Shown here: positions 45,751 through 58,117 of the stretch, piece by piece | Numbering within the stretch: position 1 is the first letter of the stretch | How the letters are laid out: each line of letters begins with the position of its first letter | DNA from: Dermanyssus gallinae | Lineage: Eukaryota > Arthropoda > Arachnida > Mesostigmata > Dermanyssidae | Assembly (NCBI GenBank): GCA_003439945.1 | Contig: QVRM01004004.1 | Location: 992,001-1,056,000 of the forward strand | Direction: 5' to 3' | Length of the DNA: 64,000 bases | The notes under the pieces: generated by a model | Database searches by the model: none | Told to the model about the DNA's origin: nothing | What the model saw: the letters and a program-made list of their open reading frames with translations, nothing else | Position numbers and translations under genes: made by a program

Positions 45751-46551
45751 TTCGTTGAAGATATTACAAAGATGGCTGGCCAGCGCACCTGACCCAGACC
45801 CGCACTCTTTCCTCTCAAAAGAAAGAGCAAAACCTAACTTACTTCTTCTACCTCAAACAGTTTTACAGTACCCTTTGTTGTCTTTGGTGGAATTTTGACG
45901 GAAGCGATGCGAGTGAACTCTGGTTCCGACAAGCCGAAACAATTGAACTTTTGACGGTGAAGTATTCCAGACTGGTAATCTTGCGTAACCGGAACAGTCA
46001 CTGGCCTAGATCGTGTGATCTAACGCCGTTTGATTTTTTCCTTTGAGGTTTTTAAGGAGTTAAGTTTACGTAAATAATCCTACGATCATAAGCCAACTAA
46101 AGACCACCGTGAAACCGTGCTTTAGTCTAATTAAGTCTGATTTATACAAACTCTATTGCAATGTACACAGGTTGAAAACCCCAAAAAAATATGAAACAAG
46201 GTTATAACTGTATAAAAATATAATGCTTTAAACGTATATTACCCACACTTGTGTCTTCGCTAAAAGATATTACAATATTTCGCAAACGTCCTATTTAAGA
46301 ATAAACTAGCAGAGCAGTCGATAGCCCGAGGCAGTGACTGCCTAAAAATCAAAATTGAGTAAACAAGCAACATTTCATGAACAAGCTGAACGTTTTTTAG
46401 AACGGTGATGCGGTCTGTGTACATACTCACGTGCCGCCGAAAAGCACATACGGCCCTGTCCTCGTTTATCGGCGGCGCACAGCCAGAGCCAGACAGTAAA
46501 ATGCAACGTTTACGCAAAACCTAATTAAAATTTTGTGTATAATCACGTGTT

Positions 46552-46553
<2 letters not shown>

Positions 46554-46604
<51 letters not shown>
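46554..46604. repeat. (TA)n microsatellite
   Basis: Long, almost pure TA tract ending in TGTATAAATT. Confidence 0.95.
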
Positions 46605-46610
<6 letters not shown>

Positions 46611-47653
46611 AAATTGCAAGCTGCTCTCTAATTTAAATACGCATTTCAAACCTCTAACCTGCACGCAATTAAACACGTCTGCACAAAAGACATACGACAT
46701 GAAAATCGAAATAAAGCACTGATTGGGTATGCATCTTTACGTGTTCTAACAGGCGACTAATCGTTTTGAAGCCGCTAGCTGTAGCAGCCACTGACAAATT
46801 GCATTTTCATGAGAGCGCATATAATAGCTCCAAAAGTGGTCTCTATGGCTTCCAATGTGCAAAGAATGCGAGTTAGCTAGAATATATTTGGCTATAGAAG
46901 CAAACAGGATCAAAACATATTGGGTATACGTGACGGCTAGAGTAATGCAACTCGCATCTAAAGTACCGAGAGCTATTGGTGTCGAGGTGTTCAATCTCGG
47001 CCGAGACTTCGGCAATCTTCCCCTGCCACAGCTACAAAAAGGGCTGGTATGGTTCCGTAATCGGTGACCTCTGCCCGGCTCTGATTGTTTCTCCTGCCGG
47101 CCTACACACAACGAGCAAATATATGAAGCGACTTATTACGGTACGAAAACGACAGAGAACGCGCTTGATATATGCGATAGAACATCTCCATCCAGCTAAG
47201 TAAGGTTTGCCGCCGAGAGATGTGTCCACACTCCACCGAGGTTGTGCCTCAGCACTGGCGCAACCTTCGATTCAAAAAGTCGTACAGCCTACGTTTGGTA
47301 GTCGTCAGTCGGTGTGGTTACGTCTTACTTCGCTTCAAGACAGCTGGTTAAAAAGTGCGAGAATCCAAAGCCCACAACGAGCTGACCAATCACTCAATTT
47401 CAATTGTGTCACTCTCGAACGTTCGAAAAATCGAACGTCGACCGCACCGCAGCTCTATTGCTTACAGGGCGAGTTATTTACAAGGAGGCCTATATTATCA
47501 GGCGTTAGGTGGGATCGCTGTATATAGTGATCGGTGAGTGTATACAGTTTCGTGCGCACAGTGGTGCAGACGGGTGTGTGCATGTACACAAACTCTCTAT
47601 ATTAACGTGCCTGTGTATATAGACGACTGCCGAAACTCATAACAGGCGTACAA

Positions 47654-47672
47654 CCCCCCCCCCCCCCCCCCC
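47654..47672. repeat. Poly(C) run, 19 bases
   Basis: Uninterrupted C run. On the minus strand it is poly(G), which could form a quadruplex or be a homopolymer artefact of assembly. Confidence 0.95.
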
Positions 47673-49265
47673 GCTGTAAAATAACGGGTCGGAGTGCGTA
47701 GCACCAGAGACTATAGAACTCGCCGAGGCAAGATTGGTTCGGGTTTAAATTCCAGCTTTAGAAGAAAAAAACAAATTTGAATATTCACGGAGTTTCGAAC
47801 ATACTGATTTTTAGATACGCCGCGGTTGAACAATATGTTTCGTCCACCGCCGTCTAAGGAGCGCGGCATCGTAAAAAGCGGAAGCAACTCTTCGAAACGG
47901 CCTGAAGCACCATTCACCCGAAGGCTCACACAGAAACAGTCAATATGCGCTATACAGCAGAAATGCTGCCAAGCTTTAGAAGAACTGCAAACAATTCTCG
48001 TGTGAAGTAGAAAAACAACCGACTCTTAGCGTCAGCAGTTGGTCGTATCATGCTATATGCCGCGTCTCTATGAGAGCGCACGTGTGCCAGTGTTACGACA
48101 CGCCGCCTTCACAACAAGGCGGGAAATCCTACGGCGATTAGCATAGCACGGGCAAGGCACATGGCGTCCACAACTGTCATACAAGGCCTTTTTAGACAGA
48201 TTCGTTTCAGATTACCTTTAGACAGACGTCTTCTTCTCAGATTACTGGCAAAGAATCTTAACGCAACGCTGCTGGGCAAGTAGAGCGTGAGCACAAGAGC
48301 TGGAAATGGATTGTCAGGTAGATATCACATTGGAAATTAGTTGTTGGATACTGACCAGAGACAGTGTGCCGGCGTACAAATGTATGACGGGATCCTCAGT
48401 AACAAACTTGTTGATGCATATGGAGGAATTGTCAAGTCTCTTGGGGAAGTGTCACCTCGTAATCAACGGGCATAGATAAACTTATATCTATAGGGACAAC
48501 AACATTTGTTCAGGCAAACGAAAGTCGTCGAGCAAAAGTCGTCAGTGGATCAAGACTAGAGGCTAAAGTACTCTAGTTTTGACCCACTTACCCTTTAGGG
48601 CTCTGATAAACCGCCAGCACTTGTTGCCAGCACCCAGTACGGCCCACGTCGATCTTAATCGGCGTAAGTTAATAGGCCTGCTCTCTTGCGCAATAATCGC
48701 TGGAAGCGAGGGGAAAGCGAGACCTTAGTTAAATAAACGATGCAGAGCAGCGAACACTGCAAACTGATTGAAAAAGCCGTGCGTTAAAGGCTTTTCTGTT
48801 AGTAGTCCATTAACAGCACTGACAAAGAGAAGGGTTAAAAAGGCACTCAACACGGAGAAAGCAAACTACTATTTAAATAAAATATGCCAGTTATTAATTC
48901 CGACTTTTAGATTTGGTTGTCGCGTACTGCACGCAAGCACTGCCCCGTAGAAACAGGAGAAAGTCTACAGCACTTTTAGGGGATTGTATCAGAGAAGTAC
49001 ACTATTCTGAATAAGAACATGCAAGGGTATGCGACTCCCAGGGATCAGAACACATTATAGGGTAGAGAATGGGCGCCAAAGCGAAATGGGAATCTCCACG
49101 AAATATACTTAATAAGGCAAGCACACTTAAGGGACGAGCTAATACCTACTTCGTGCTTGTAGGCATAATCTAACGAAGGTTTACGGTTTACGCTTTGAAA
49201 ACGCTAAAAATATTCCTAACTAAAAGACAGATGAGCAACTCCTGAGAAACAGCACGGAATTTTGT

Positions 49266-49500
49266 TTTTTTAACGCTTTGACAACTACATTTTAGACGCT
49301 CGCAATGAACTCAGTTGCCTGAGCCACGATAGCGTCCAAACGCATCGATCGTCATCGCGTTCTCGTTACTGGATTTATATAGGCGTTCCCCAGCAGAGGT
49401 ATGTAGCAACAGGGCAACGACAATCATTGCTAATCATTCGTTTCAATGGCAACGCGCCGTTTCAAACGGCGCGTTAGCCGCCTAAGCCACCGCCGCTACA
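49266..49500 (+). mobile_element. Dispersed repeat D, copy 2, with perfect palindrome
   Basis: Aligned with 3233-3505 through TTTTAACGCTTTGACAAC, ATCGCGTTCTCGTTACTGG and AGAGGTATGTAGCAACAGGG. Near its end, AACGCGCCGTTT (49451-49462) and AAACGGCGCGTT (49464-49475) form a perfect 12-bp inverted repeat around one C. In copy 1 the palindrome is longer but less perfect. Confidence 0.7.
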
Positions 49501-49609
49501 AAAAGAAGAGGAAAATCGACGATTAAAAGTAGAAAAAAATTAGAAGGGGAAAATCGATGTGTATAACAACTCGGTTGCTTCCAGAAGTTAAATAGCACAA
49601 ACTGTTTAA

Positions 49610-50035
49610 GCACTGAACATCCTTTATACACAAATTTGGATTTAAAAGCAGCGTTTCATCTAGTGCATGGGAACAGTGTACTAAAAAAAGCTAGCGAGGA
49701 GGGCTTTCGGGATCACTTTAGGACTTGTTATTAACATTTTTAGAGAGCGTTATCCAGACGACAAGGTTGGAATAAAAATAATAGCGAAACAAACAACTAG
49801 GTAGCCCAGGGCGACATACCTAGTCTTCTATTATCTTCGATTTTGCATGGAAGCCTGCCTGAACAGTTATTTAGGGACTGCTTGGGAGATTAGACAAGAG
49901 TTCTAATGCCCGCAAATGATATTGTTATTTTTAAAGCAATCCTTAGTAAGACAATGATAGAAGTATACAGCCTTATGGGTGAACTGAGGTTCTGAAATGA
50001 GAAAACAATGGCCGTTCACTAGATGGATGATAAAA
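49610..50035 (+). pseudogene. LINE RT relic (LDLKAAF type)
   Basis: Plus strand: YTNLDLKAAFHLVHGNSVLK (about 49627-49686) is the 'lDl.kAFD.v....l...l' block. VAQGDIPSLLLSSILHGSLP (49801-49860) is the GVRQGDPLSPLLF block. VLMPANDIVIFKAIL (49897-49941) is the YADDIVIF box with Asp to Asn. Spacing is right for an RT although frames shift. Clade not determined. Confidence 0.65.
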
Positions 50036-50334
50036 GGGTTCACTAGAATTGTAGGAATATATTAATGCATTCGTGAATGATTTTATCTATTTGCGAGCCA
50101 CCATTACGATCATGGGAATTTGCTACTGAGCCCATGCACATGAGATGGTGAGACGGGGCCTGCAGGGGCAATAAGAAGCCGGTCGGTGCGGCAGTGACAT
50201 TATTCCTGACATTCAGACTCAAGATGAAAACACTAGCTGCGCACGGGATATCACTCATAAGGACAAAACAGGGGATAAGTGGCCGGGATTACTATAAGTC
50301 ATTTTTTTTTTTTGGGAAAGATCTCGAAACTGTG

Positions 50335-52072
50335 AAAAGCTTTCAGAGGCAGAACGGAAAAGTTTGAAACGTACATTAGGCAACGGGAAGTAAAACAGAT
50401 AATTTCAGATATTCATGAAACTAGGGCGACGACAGATGATACTTAGCAGAGACAGGGGGAGCAGATAGACATCTGGTAACGGTGCTTGTATTATGCAGCT
50501 TCTTCCACGCTCTGTGCATGTATACTTGTACTTAAAATTAAATGAAGTCCGATAGGTACTCCACGCTAAGCGTTTCGCTCAATGGCGGAGCTGACACAAT
50601 ATAAATATGATTCGTGCTTGCAACTATCTTACTAACAACCACTATATATGATCTTTTTTAAATCTGGAATAACTGATAAGGTGCATGATACACACCGGAC
50701 GTCGTTCTGTAATGTCACTTGAGTGTGGGACTCACAAACATACTAAAATCCAGTCCTTTCAAAATTGTTCCTTGTCGAGGGTAGTCGCAGTAACTTTCCA
50801 TTAAAAGCCTGCTCGGCTCGCGTTTCGCTTCCAAGACAAATTCTGCAAATCTTAATCTCTGCGAAGTCGAGAAGCCTTAATTACAAGCTAAGGTCGCTAA
50901 ATGACGTATTCTTGAGAACTGTCTGTATTGCGGCGACCCCCGACAATGGGAAAACGAGAACAACTGGATTTTAGTCACATTGTGGGTCCGACACTGCCGT
51001 GGCTTTCAAAACGATGCCCGGCGTGCACTGCGCGTTTAACCAGTAATTATAAAAATAAACATGTATATATATATAAACTTCATTTTCGATTGTGTGCATT
51101 ATTTGGATTCCCTTTTGATGCGACAGTGCCATTATTCAGACTAAAGGCGTAACCTACAGGATATACGAGCTCGTACGGGCAAGAAGGGATGTGAAGCTAA
51201 GACTACTAAATAGAATCAGGTTGTTTTTTGCAAAACGTTTTCAGAAGCAGAAATGTCTAAAAGTTTCAGAAGCAGAAATGAAAAATACAAACACTTAAGC
51301 AATGCAAAATAAAACTAAAATAAACAGGTCTGGGTGTCACAAAACTAAGACGACGGTAGATGATACTTAGCGGAGACCAGAGGACAGGATAGGCATCTGG
51401 TGACGGCACACGTTTTCCTGCACGCTCCGTGTCAGATAAATAATTGCCACGAACGATGGATGTAAATGTATACAATTTCAAATAAAGTACAATGGGTACA
51501 ATACCGCAAAAGTCTCGCGTTTTGCTTAGTGGCGGAGTTGACACGATAAATATACAAAATGTATATACAATATATATATTTATATATATATATATATATA
51601 TATACATTTTTCGTTTTAGAAAAAAAAAATGGCAAATTGCATTATGCATACCGGACGTCATTTTTAATTACACGAGAGTGTGGCTCTTACAAACCCACTA
51701 ACTTTCAATCTTTTCAAAATTGCCCCGTGTCGAGGGCAGCCGCAGTACTGCCTTCTCGAGATTACTTTGCCTGGCCATTTTAACTTTCCATTATAGCTGG
51801 TCGACTGCATTTTTGCTTTCGAGACACATTTTGCGAATCTTTATCTCTCAGCATAGGTGGAATTTGTCTCAGACGTAAAAGTTACCGTTGCACAAAGTCG
51901 AGCAGGCCTGATGACAAATTAAAATGGCTAGATGAAGTAATCTTGAGAAGACAGTGCTGCAGGATTTTAGTGAGATTGTGAGTTCCACACTACCGTGGTT
52001 TTAACATCGACGCATGGTGTGCATTATGCCAGTTACTATTAAAAATGATATATATATATATATATATATGCA
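50335..52072 (+). repeat. Old tandem duplication, ~0.75-0.85-kb copies offset ~0.92-0.99 kb
   Basis: Copy 1 spans about 50335-51078 and copy 2 about 51238-52072. Shared blocks in the same order include GATGATACTTAGC (50436 and 51360), GACATCTGGTAACGG / GGCATCTGGTGACGG, GGCGGAGYTGACAC, ACACCGGACGTC / CATACCGGACGTC, TTTTCAAAATTG, a GTCGAGGG block followed by CGCAGTA, AACTTTCCATTA, and a block with ACTGCCGTGG / ACTACCGTGG. Both copies end in TA-rich tracts (51063-51076; 52049-52069), and copy 2 has a further internal (TA)n at 51571-51604. No coding potential was recognised. Confidence 0.8.
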
Positions 52073-53029
52073 TGACAACATAAAGTTCGATTGCGTCGAG
52101 TAGGAGGGATTTTAAGTCGTAGTTTACAATTCCTTGTCTCACTGGCGTCGTATTCGCTGCTGTCGATGTTTTACTCCCTCTCACCAACCCGACTTCTTCC
52201 CCTCCCAGATAGATTAGTATTGCCATTGGACCGCTGGGAAACTAGGGCTACTAAAAAAACAGACACCGCAATTTCTCGTTTGCCAAGCCTGTGCCTATTG
52301 TAGCGATCGACGGATCTCCAGTCTAGCGGCGTCTGAATCCACGATGGCGCGGTTAGGCAAGAATAATATGACAAGTCGACCCGCGAGTAACCAAGAAAGA
52401 TCACGGTGGTGAGTACTAAGTAATTCATCGAAATTGTACGATACCACGAGCGGCGTAATAAACAAATTAACTAAAATATTTGCATTAACGATCACACCAT
52501 TGAGAAAGTGCAGCCTAGTATGGCAATGTTATTTGCTGGTCTCAATACATCGGTTCTCTCTCCGTAGCATGCCCCGTAGGTAACGCGTATTGTATTTCGC
52601 TGGTTTTCGTAGCGTGAACATTATTTACGGATGATTCGTCAAAGCGGACACAATTTTGCACCGCCACTTTACCATGGCTAATTGAGGGGTTTAAATAAAC
52701 AAAAAATAAGCTGGAAGAAGTTTAAGATAAACTATTATTGGCTAGAAGTAGGTAGTAGTTACTTGCTAGAAAAACTTGTCGTGTTCCACGTATACCATGG
52801 AACGAACGACAGCGCTCACGGGTGATGTAAAGTTTTTAGCCTAAGCAGACATCAACTTAACAGGGGGTTGGTACCGCTATCGATTTAGTACTAGCGGGCA
52901 AGCAGTTCCTCTAGTTAGAGGTCATCGCCAAGTAGAAGAAAAATTGTATTAAGGATCCCCTCAAAAAATAACTTCTTATGAGAAATTTTCTGACCATTTT
53001 CCTGCAATCAGTAGCAATAGTTCGCGTTA
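52073..53029. other. Unassigned DNA
   Basis: No motif recognised; frames near 52091-52428 on both strands lack domains. Confidence 0.45.
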
Positions 53030-53510
53030 ATTGACAGCATTTAACGGTGGATCGAGTGTCATCGGACTGTCCGCAAGGAACAATCCACGGACCACTGACC
53101 ATATTCTATGCACAGTATTACTAAAATATGTAATTCCACGAGGAGTGTAAGCTAAAGCATACGCAGAAGATGTGAAACTTCACTGTCAATTTCGCACAAT
53201 GGAGGATTGATGCCGTTTTAAGACGATTTTGGATGCTTTTAAGGACTGGGCGGACGCCCTTGATTTAAATCTGTTTATCTATAAATGTCCTGCATTTCGG
53301 ATATGGAAATGCAGGGTGTCTCTGTAACATCGGGGGTCAATAACTAAGCAAACGTTGAGTTGAAAATACCTCGTTGTAAGGGCCTCTATTTGTACAAACT
53401 GAATCTTCCAATAATTTGCTGTACGCTCTCGTGACTTGTACGTCCAACTGTATACCACATGCGTACTTCCACTACTGACATATGCAGAAATGACGTCGTC
53501 TCCCGGTTTG
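53030..53510 (+). pseudogene. CR1-like LINE RT relic, second copy
   Basis: Plus-strand sequence aligns with the minus strand of 20905-21500. CPQGTIHGPLTIFYAQYY (53079-53132) is the SGVPQGSVLGPLLF block and AKAYAEDVKLHC (about 53149-53184) the YADD box, with the first Asp changed to Glu. FKDWADALDL follows near 53245. The downstream part keeps the shared non-coding match CAGTTGGACGTACA on the opposite strand near 53440. More decayed than its partner. Confidence 0.75.
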
Positions 53511-53770
53511 ACTGAGGACAGAACTTGCCTGAAACGAGTGTAAGGTAAATTCACAAAACGTGTTACATTTTGCTGTCATGTTAAACGGTGTTAGTAGATA
53601 TCCCACATAAGTGACACGCTACGATCAAGCTGTGCTGATCAGAGGATGTTGCTACAGCTTAGATAGAACCTGTACACAAGCGCTGCATCAGCGACATATG
53701 CCCATGAAGGATCTCTAGGCATATTCTCACGTGCCAGGAGACGCCAAGAACACTCTGTAAAACATGCAAG

Positions 53771-53897
53771 TTGACAACTTGGCATATGTGGAAATAGTAT
53801 ATCGACCGACAACTTGGCATATATACAAGGAGTATTTCGACAACTTGGCATATATGCAAATAGTATATTGACAACTTGGCATACATATATGCAAAAT
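53771..53897. repeat. Minisatellite, about four ~31-bp units
   Basis: Each unit begins GACAACTTGGCATAT; the fullest has GCAAATAGTATATT after it. Units vary in length (24-37 bp). Confidence 0.85.
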
Positions 53898-54851
53898 GTA
53901 TGCTTCTTCTCTACCTTTAACGAGGCGTTTCAGTCTTGTAGTGTTGCATTTGTCAGTAACAAGTAATTATTTGCTAGACTGACAGTGAAGACAAAGACAG
54001 GCAGGCAAGCGGGCGTTAGCGTAACCAGCACCCATTATACAAGGAGACAAGGTAGTACATTCAATCATTAAGGCGCAGCCATGCGTTATTATACGTCATT
54101 TTTTGCATGCAGGCATTTTGCAGCCGACGTGGCGTTTTTGTGAACACCGCCATGACATCAAGTGGGTGGCAGGTGGCCGTAAAAAGGTCTTCTTAGCGCG
54201 GCAAGGAGCGTCACAATATACGAACGAGCTATTTATTATGGCTCGAAGTGAAGTGACGTGACAACAACAAGCCCTTCGTTCATGCGACTAAACAACAGAT
54301 GCAGGACCGTTATAGCAGCGGTAGAGATTATGGTTGTGACAACCTCACAGCAACACCATTTTCGTTGTCGAGAATGGTGTTGCTGTAAGAGAACCGCTAA
54401 GGAACTAGGAATAATATTGTAAACCTGACTGCTCATACAAAACGCCGAGTCTTCTCTCTAACTAGTCAAATGTAAAAACTCTCCTCAACTAGTCAAATGT
54501 AAAAATTCTCGTAAGTTTGGATGGCGTGCTTTAACGGAAACAATTTTGGAAGGTTGTACAGGACTGCCGTTTCACAAAGGTGAGTGTAATTCAGATTGTT
54601 TTGTGCTTGATGTTCAATGTTATTATTTTTCTGAGCAAGAAACTAGGGCAAGGAAAGTTATATACGCGCATATATGCTTGTAGCTATATTGGGTTGATGG
54701 TACTTGACTTTCAATGAATGTCAAGGAGAATGGATAGGAAAACACGTCATAGGCAGCGAGATATGAATGCGCAAAAACAAAGGCACTATTAGATTAAGGG
54801 AAGCAGTACTTGATGTTCTCAATATAATATCTTTATTGCACCATATCTATA

Positions 54852-54854
<3 letters not shown>
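53898..54854. other. Unassigned DNA
   Basis: A short direct repeat ACTAGTCAAATGTAAAAA occurs at about 54460-54507 (two copies). Near 54330-54390 an inverted repeat holds ACAACCTCACAGCAACACCA and its near-complement. No gene. Confidence 0.45.

Positions 54855-54914
<60 letters not shown>
54855..54914. repeat. (TA)n microsatellite truncating a SINE
   Basis: Pure TA tract of about 30 repeats; the SINE B tail stops at it. Confidence 0.95.
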
Positions 54915-54917
<3 letters not shown>

Positions 54918-54919
<2 letters not shown>

Positions 54920-55028
54920 ACCTGGTCTAAGTTGGGAACCATGAAAACCAAATTAAGAGTGGCCGATCCGGGTCTCGAGCCCAGGCCTCCCGAACGCAGG
55001 GTAAAGGCATTGCCACTAAGCCATTACA
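54918..55028 (-). mobile_element. SINE family B, copy 3 (head and start of body)
   Basis: Minus strand: GTAATGGCTTAGTGGCAATG (box A-like), TGGGCTCGAGACCCGGATC (box B), CGGCCACTCTTAATTTGG and GGTTTTCATGGTTCCC, matching 12727-12825. The 3' tail is replaced by (TA)n. Confidence 0.75.
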
Positions 55029-55525
55029 TTTGCTCGGTAAATATATAATAACTAGAAATACGTGTTTATAAGTAAACAAATTTTATCGAGCTTACAGCGT
55101 AAGAGAAATAACTCTCTCACATGTATTGAGATGGTAGATAGGACACGCACATGATGGTAGATAGGAGTCGCACAAACGATACACACAGCTGACGCCAGGA
55201 TTGTGGAAGTCTCTTTTTTGACAGACAATAAGTGAAAAGCCTGTCATAAGATACCGGTTGGGTTGCAATCTCTGCAACGTCTCTGCCAGTTCTAAGTGAC
55301 CATTGAGTTCCGAAGAAGTTTCTGTGGACTGGCTGAACTTTATTTATAAAGTTTTTTTCCGAAATGAATAACGGCAGGGGTTTCCGGGAAACTCAATCTA
55401 GTATCTAGATCTTCTACAAGATAGTGAGTAGAGGTTATAAAATAATATAGCCGATTTTTTGCTGTATTGTTGGGGCTTTTCAATTATCGACATCAAGAGT
55501 AGATTTTTCCGTATTCTATCGGAAA
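55029..55525. other. Unassigned DNA
   Basis: No motif recognised. Confidence 0.45.
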
Positions 55526-55559
55526 TGTGTTGTCCGAAAGCTGTGCCCTTTATCGAAAA

Positions 55560-56411
55560 ATTAACTGCAATGTAGTTAACAGGACCCGCCTGCGTCGGGC
55601 CCAGAGGGTCGGAGCCCTCAGGGTAATCGCGGCGTACCGGACGGTAAGCGGAGCGGCGGCATTCGTCCTTGCTGGAACGATCCTCTGGGATCTGAAAGCT
55701 GCTGAACGCCGCCGCTTATGAGGTAATCCCCAGCGCAAGAAGAACGAGAAGCGTCGACACACTATCGACCTCTGGCAGGAAGAATGGAACGGCTTACAAG
55801 AGGGTGCCCCGGGCTCCAGTCTCCGCGCTGTAATACTCAACATCAAAGACTGGCTGAACCGCCCGGGGGGTGAACTCACCTTTTACACGACCCAGATCCT
55901 GACAGGCTATGGCGACTTCCAGTCCTACCTGTTCAGGGTCGGGAAGGCTCCCAGTCCCAAATGCATCTACTGCGGCGATGGACCGGTTGACACCCCAGAT
56001 CACACAGCACTGAGGTGTCCAGCATGGGCGGAGCAGCGCGCACCCCTACTGCATCTAATGAATACACTGTCTTTTAACTTACGTGACATCTGCAAAAAAA
56101 ACGGAATCGCTTTTAAACTGGAACACCATATCTGATGCCTTTAGAGCCATTTTACAGAAGAAGACGAGCGACAACCACCTACGGCGCCCCCCCTCCCCGT
56201 GGCTCCCGGGGAACACACCCGCCAGGAGTAGTAGACTCGCCCCCCCTGACTGTTTGATGAGATGCGCAAGCAGTTCCCAGTCAGATCGGGGGACGGGGAC
56301 ACGACTGGTTTTTAGTGGGTTGGAGCCCCACACTACTGGGCCACACTTGCAGGGAGCCCGCTGTGGTGACCGCGTGTGCAATCGCAGTAAGTTCTCTAAA
56401 AAAAAAAAAAA
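55560..56411 (+). pseudogene. R1-like LINE C-terminus, 3' UTR and poly(A)
   Basis: A single frame from about 55580 to 56150 is broken only by TGA at 55719-55721. It reads VGALRVIAAYRTVSGAAAFV and LAGTILWDLKAAERRRL, the post-RT block typical of R1 elements. Next come LTGYGDFQSYLFRVGKAPSP and CIYCGDGPVDTPDHTALRC, a complete CCHC knuckle with all ligands, then PAWAEQRAPLLHLMN. About 250 bp of GC-rich 3' UTR leads to 14 A (56398-56411), which I take as the element's tail. The RT itself is missing. Immediately after the A run, an opposite-strand LINE begins, so this copy inserted into or beside it. Confidence 0.85.
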
Positions 56412-57060
56412 GCAATGTAGTAGAAGGTGTTACCAAACTCGACTGCACCAATACTAAGTCTCAAGCGATGAGAACTAACAAGCGGTCGTCTGAATATAAA
56501 TTCGATGGCTTTGGTTTTCTCAGCGTTAATATGAAGGACGCTGTTTTTGCAATACACCTTCAGGATGCGTACGCTTCGCAGCAGCTGTGCGCCACGCCAC
56601 CGGTCTCTACTGCAGCTCCAACTTGACACGACTCAACATGACAATATCGTCGGCATACAATATAATGCCGATTGTATCGTGTTCCTTGCATTTTTTTGGA
56701 CATTAGATCGCTGGTAAGGGTAGATAATGGAAAAAGGCTGAGATTGTCACCCCGAACATAATCAATCGTCTAGATTATGTGATTGCGCTTGTGGAATAAT
56801 GGCGACTAGAATTAGTGTCCTGGGTCCCACACCTGCATTGGTGCGCTTCTGGAGTACAACACCGACCTAAGGGATTACGCAGATAAGTATCAAAGGAGGA
56901 CTTCAGATCAATAAACACAGCATGCAGAAACCTTCCCCATAATTTATGACGCTGGGGGCCATTCTTCAAGCCGGATAATAGCTCCGTGCATGCTAATAGA
57001 GCCAAGTTGCTACACTTCCAAAAAACAGAACACCACGTAGAGCAGGAGATCAGCCGTCGG
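56412..57060 (-). pseudogene. LINE RT relic (FIDLKSSFDT / YADDIVML type)
   Basis: Minus strand: RFLHAVFIDLKSSFDTYL (about 56935-56882) is the catalytic block with the first Asp. GIILYADDIVMLSRVK (about 56672-56625) has both palm Asp. VLHINAEKTKAIEFIFRR and GAVEFGNTFYY (about 56540-56425) follow. Order and spacing are right. It stops at the poly(A) end of the R1-like element, so the 3' part was displaced or deleted by that insertion. Confidence 0.75.
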
Positions 57061-57277
57061 CCGAAAAATAAATCAACAACACATGTTAGATATACCACAT
57101 CGCCCTAAAGTGCGATTGCGTAGAGGAAGGCGTATACGTATAGTGAGCAGACGCACTAAACAGGGCTTTGGATCCAAGGCGGTTCTCATAGAGTAAAATG
57201 GACAACAACCTTTAAGAAGAAGGGACGCACTTGAAATACACTTGTAACTATTAGCCACACTAAGTGTAGTATATTCG

Positions 57278-57372
57278 GTTTTGTCGAGCCCGGTGGCGTG
57301 GTGCAATGCGAAAAGCAGTCCCGTGGACGTTAAGTCTTGGCTGAGGGTTAGCCCGAACGATTTACTTAGTAT
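57278..57372 (+). mobile_element. SINE family C, copy 2
   Basis: A partial head (GTCGAGCCCGGTGGCGTG) is followed by the tail CGTGGACGTTAAGTCTTGGC and TGAGGGTTAGCCCGAACG, as in 26876-27062. Confidence 0.75.
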
Positions 57373-58117
57373 ATTCGGTTTACGTTATGACCAAGTAGCA
57401 GAAAATATGGTGTTTTTGTGGATAAGGCAACGACCGAGCTAAAGGTAGGCCAACCAAATGCACATAGCCAAGAGGTGAAATCCAGCTATTCGACGTACGA
57501 AATTTTAACTGGAGCTGTCACAGACCACAAGAGACTGTTACACCGGTTCGCTGGTACACCGATAAGGGACGTAAACTGGTCTCCTGGCTCAAAAATTCAA
57601 TGAGGTTTATAGACACGTTGCAGAGGTAGCAGCGAAATATTTTAGCTGATGGGACAGCTGTCATCCTTAGGCCAGATGATAGATAAACATCTGCTGCATT
57701 ACTTCTATGATGTAAGCATGAAAGCATACAGGTGCCCAGTTCACTGAGCTGCCAGAGTATCAACACTACAATATTAGAAATCGGCTTCGCGCAAGTAAAA
57801 GCGCACCTCTTAAAAGTGAATTTGTCGATAAATTAATTAGAGCAACTGAAAGTAATAATAGGAGCATAAATAAAAATACTTAATCTACGGGCAGAGTCGG
57901 GAACAGAATAAGAAATGCAGCTGTGCTACGATGACGCGCACTGATGTGTTAGGCAAATGACGCCAGATAAATATAAATAACATTTTATAATTAGAGATAT
58001 TAAAATAATGTATGACCTATGGGATTATAAGTACGGATTGAAAGACAATTTAGCGGAAGGACGAGGGAGAATCTGTATGAAAGAGCGACCAACGATCTCT
58101 TGATAAGCTGCCCTTTA
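57373..58117. other. Unassigned DNA
   Basis: No motif recognised. Confidence 0.45.

Larger units (their letters stand above)
45751..49265. other. Unassigned DNA with (TA)n and a C19 run
   Basis: (TA)n at 46554-46604. A run of 19 C at 47654-47672, unusual in this AT-leaning DNA. Frames on both strands (46260-46517, 46746-47111, 47207-47527) have no recognised domain. No RT, tRNA or SINE blocks were seen. Confidence 0.45.
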
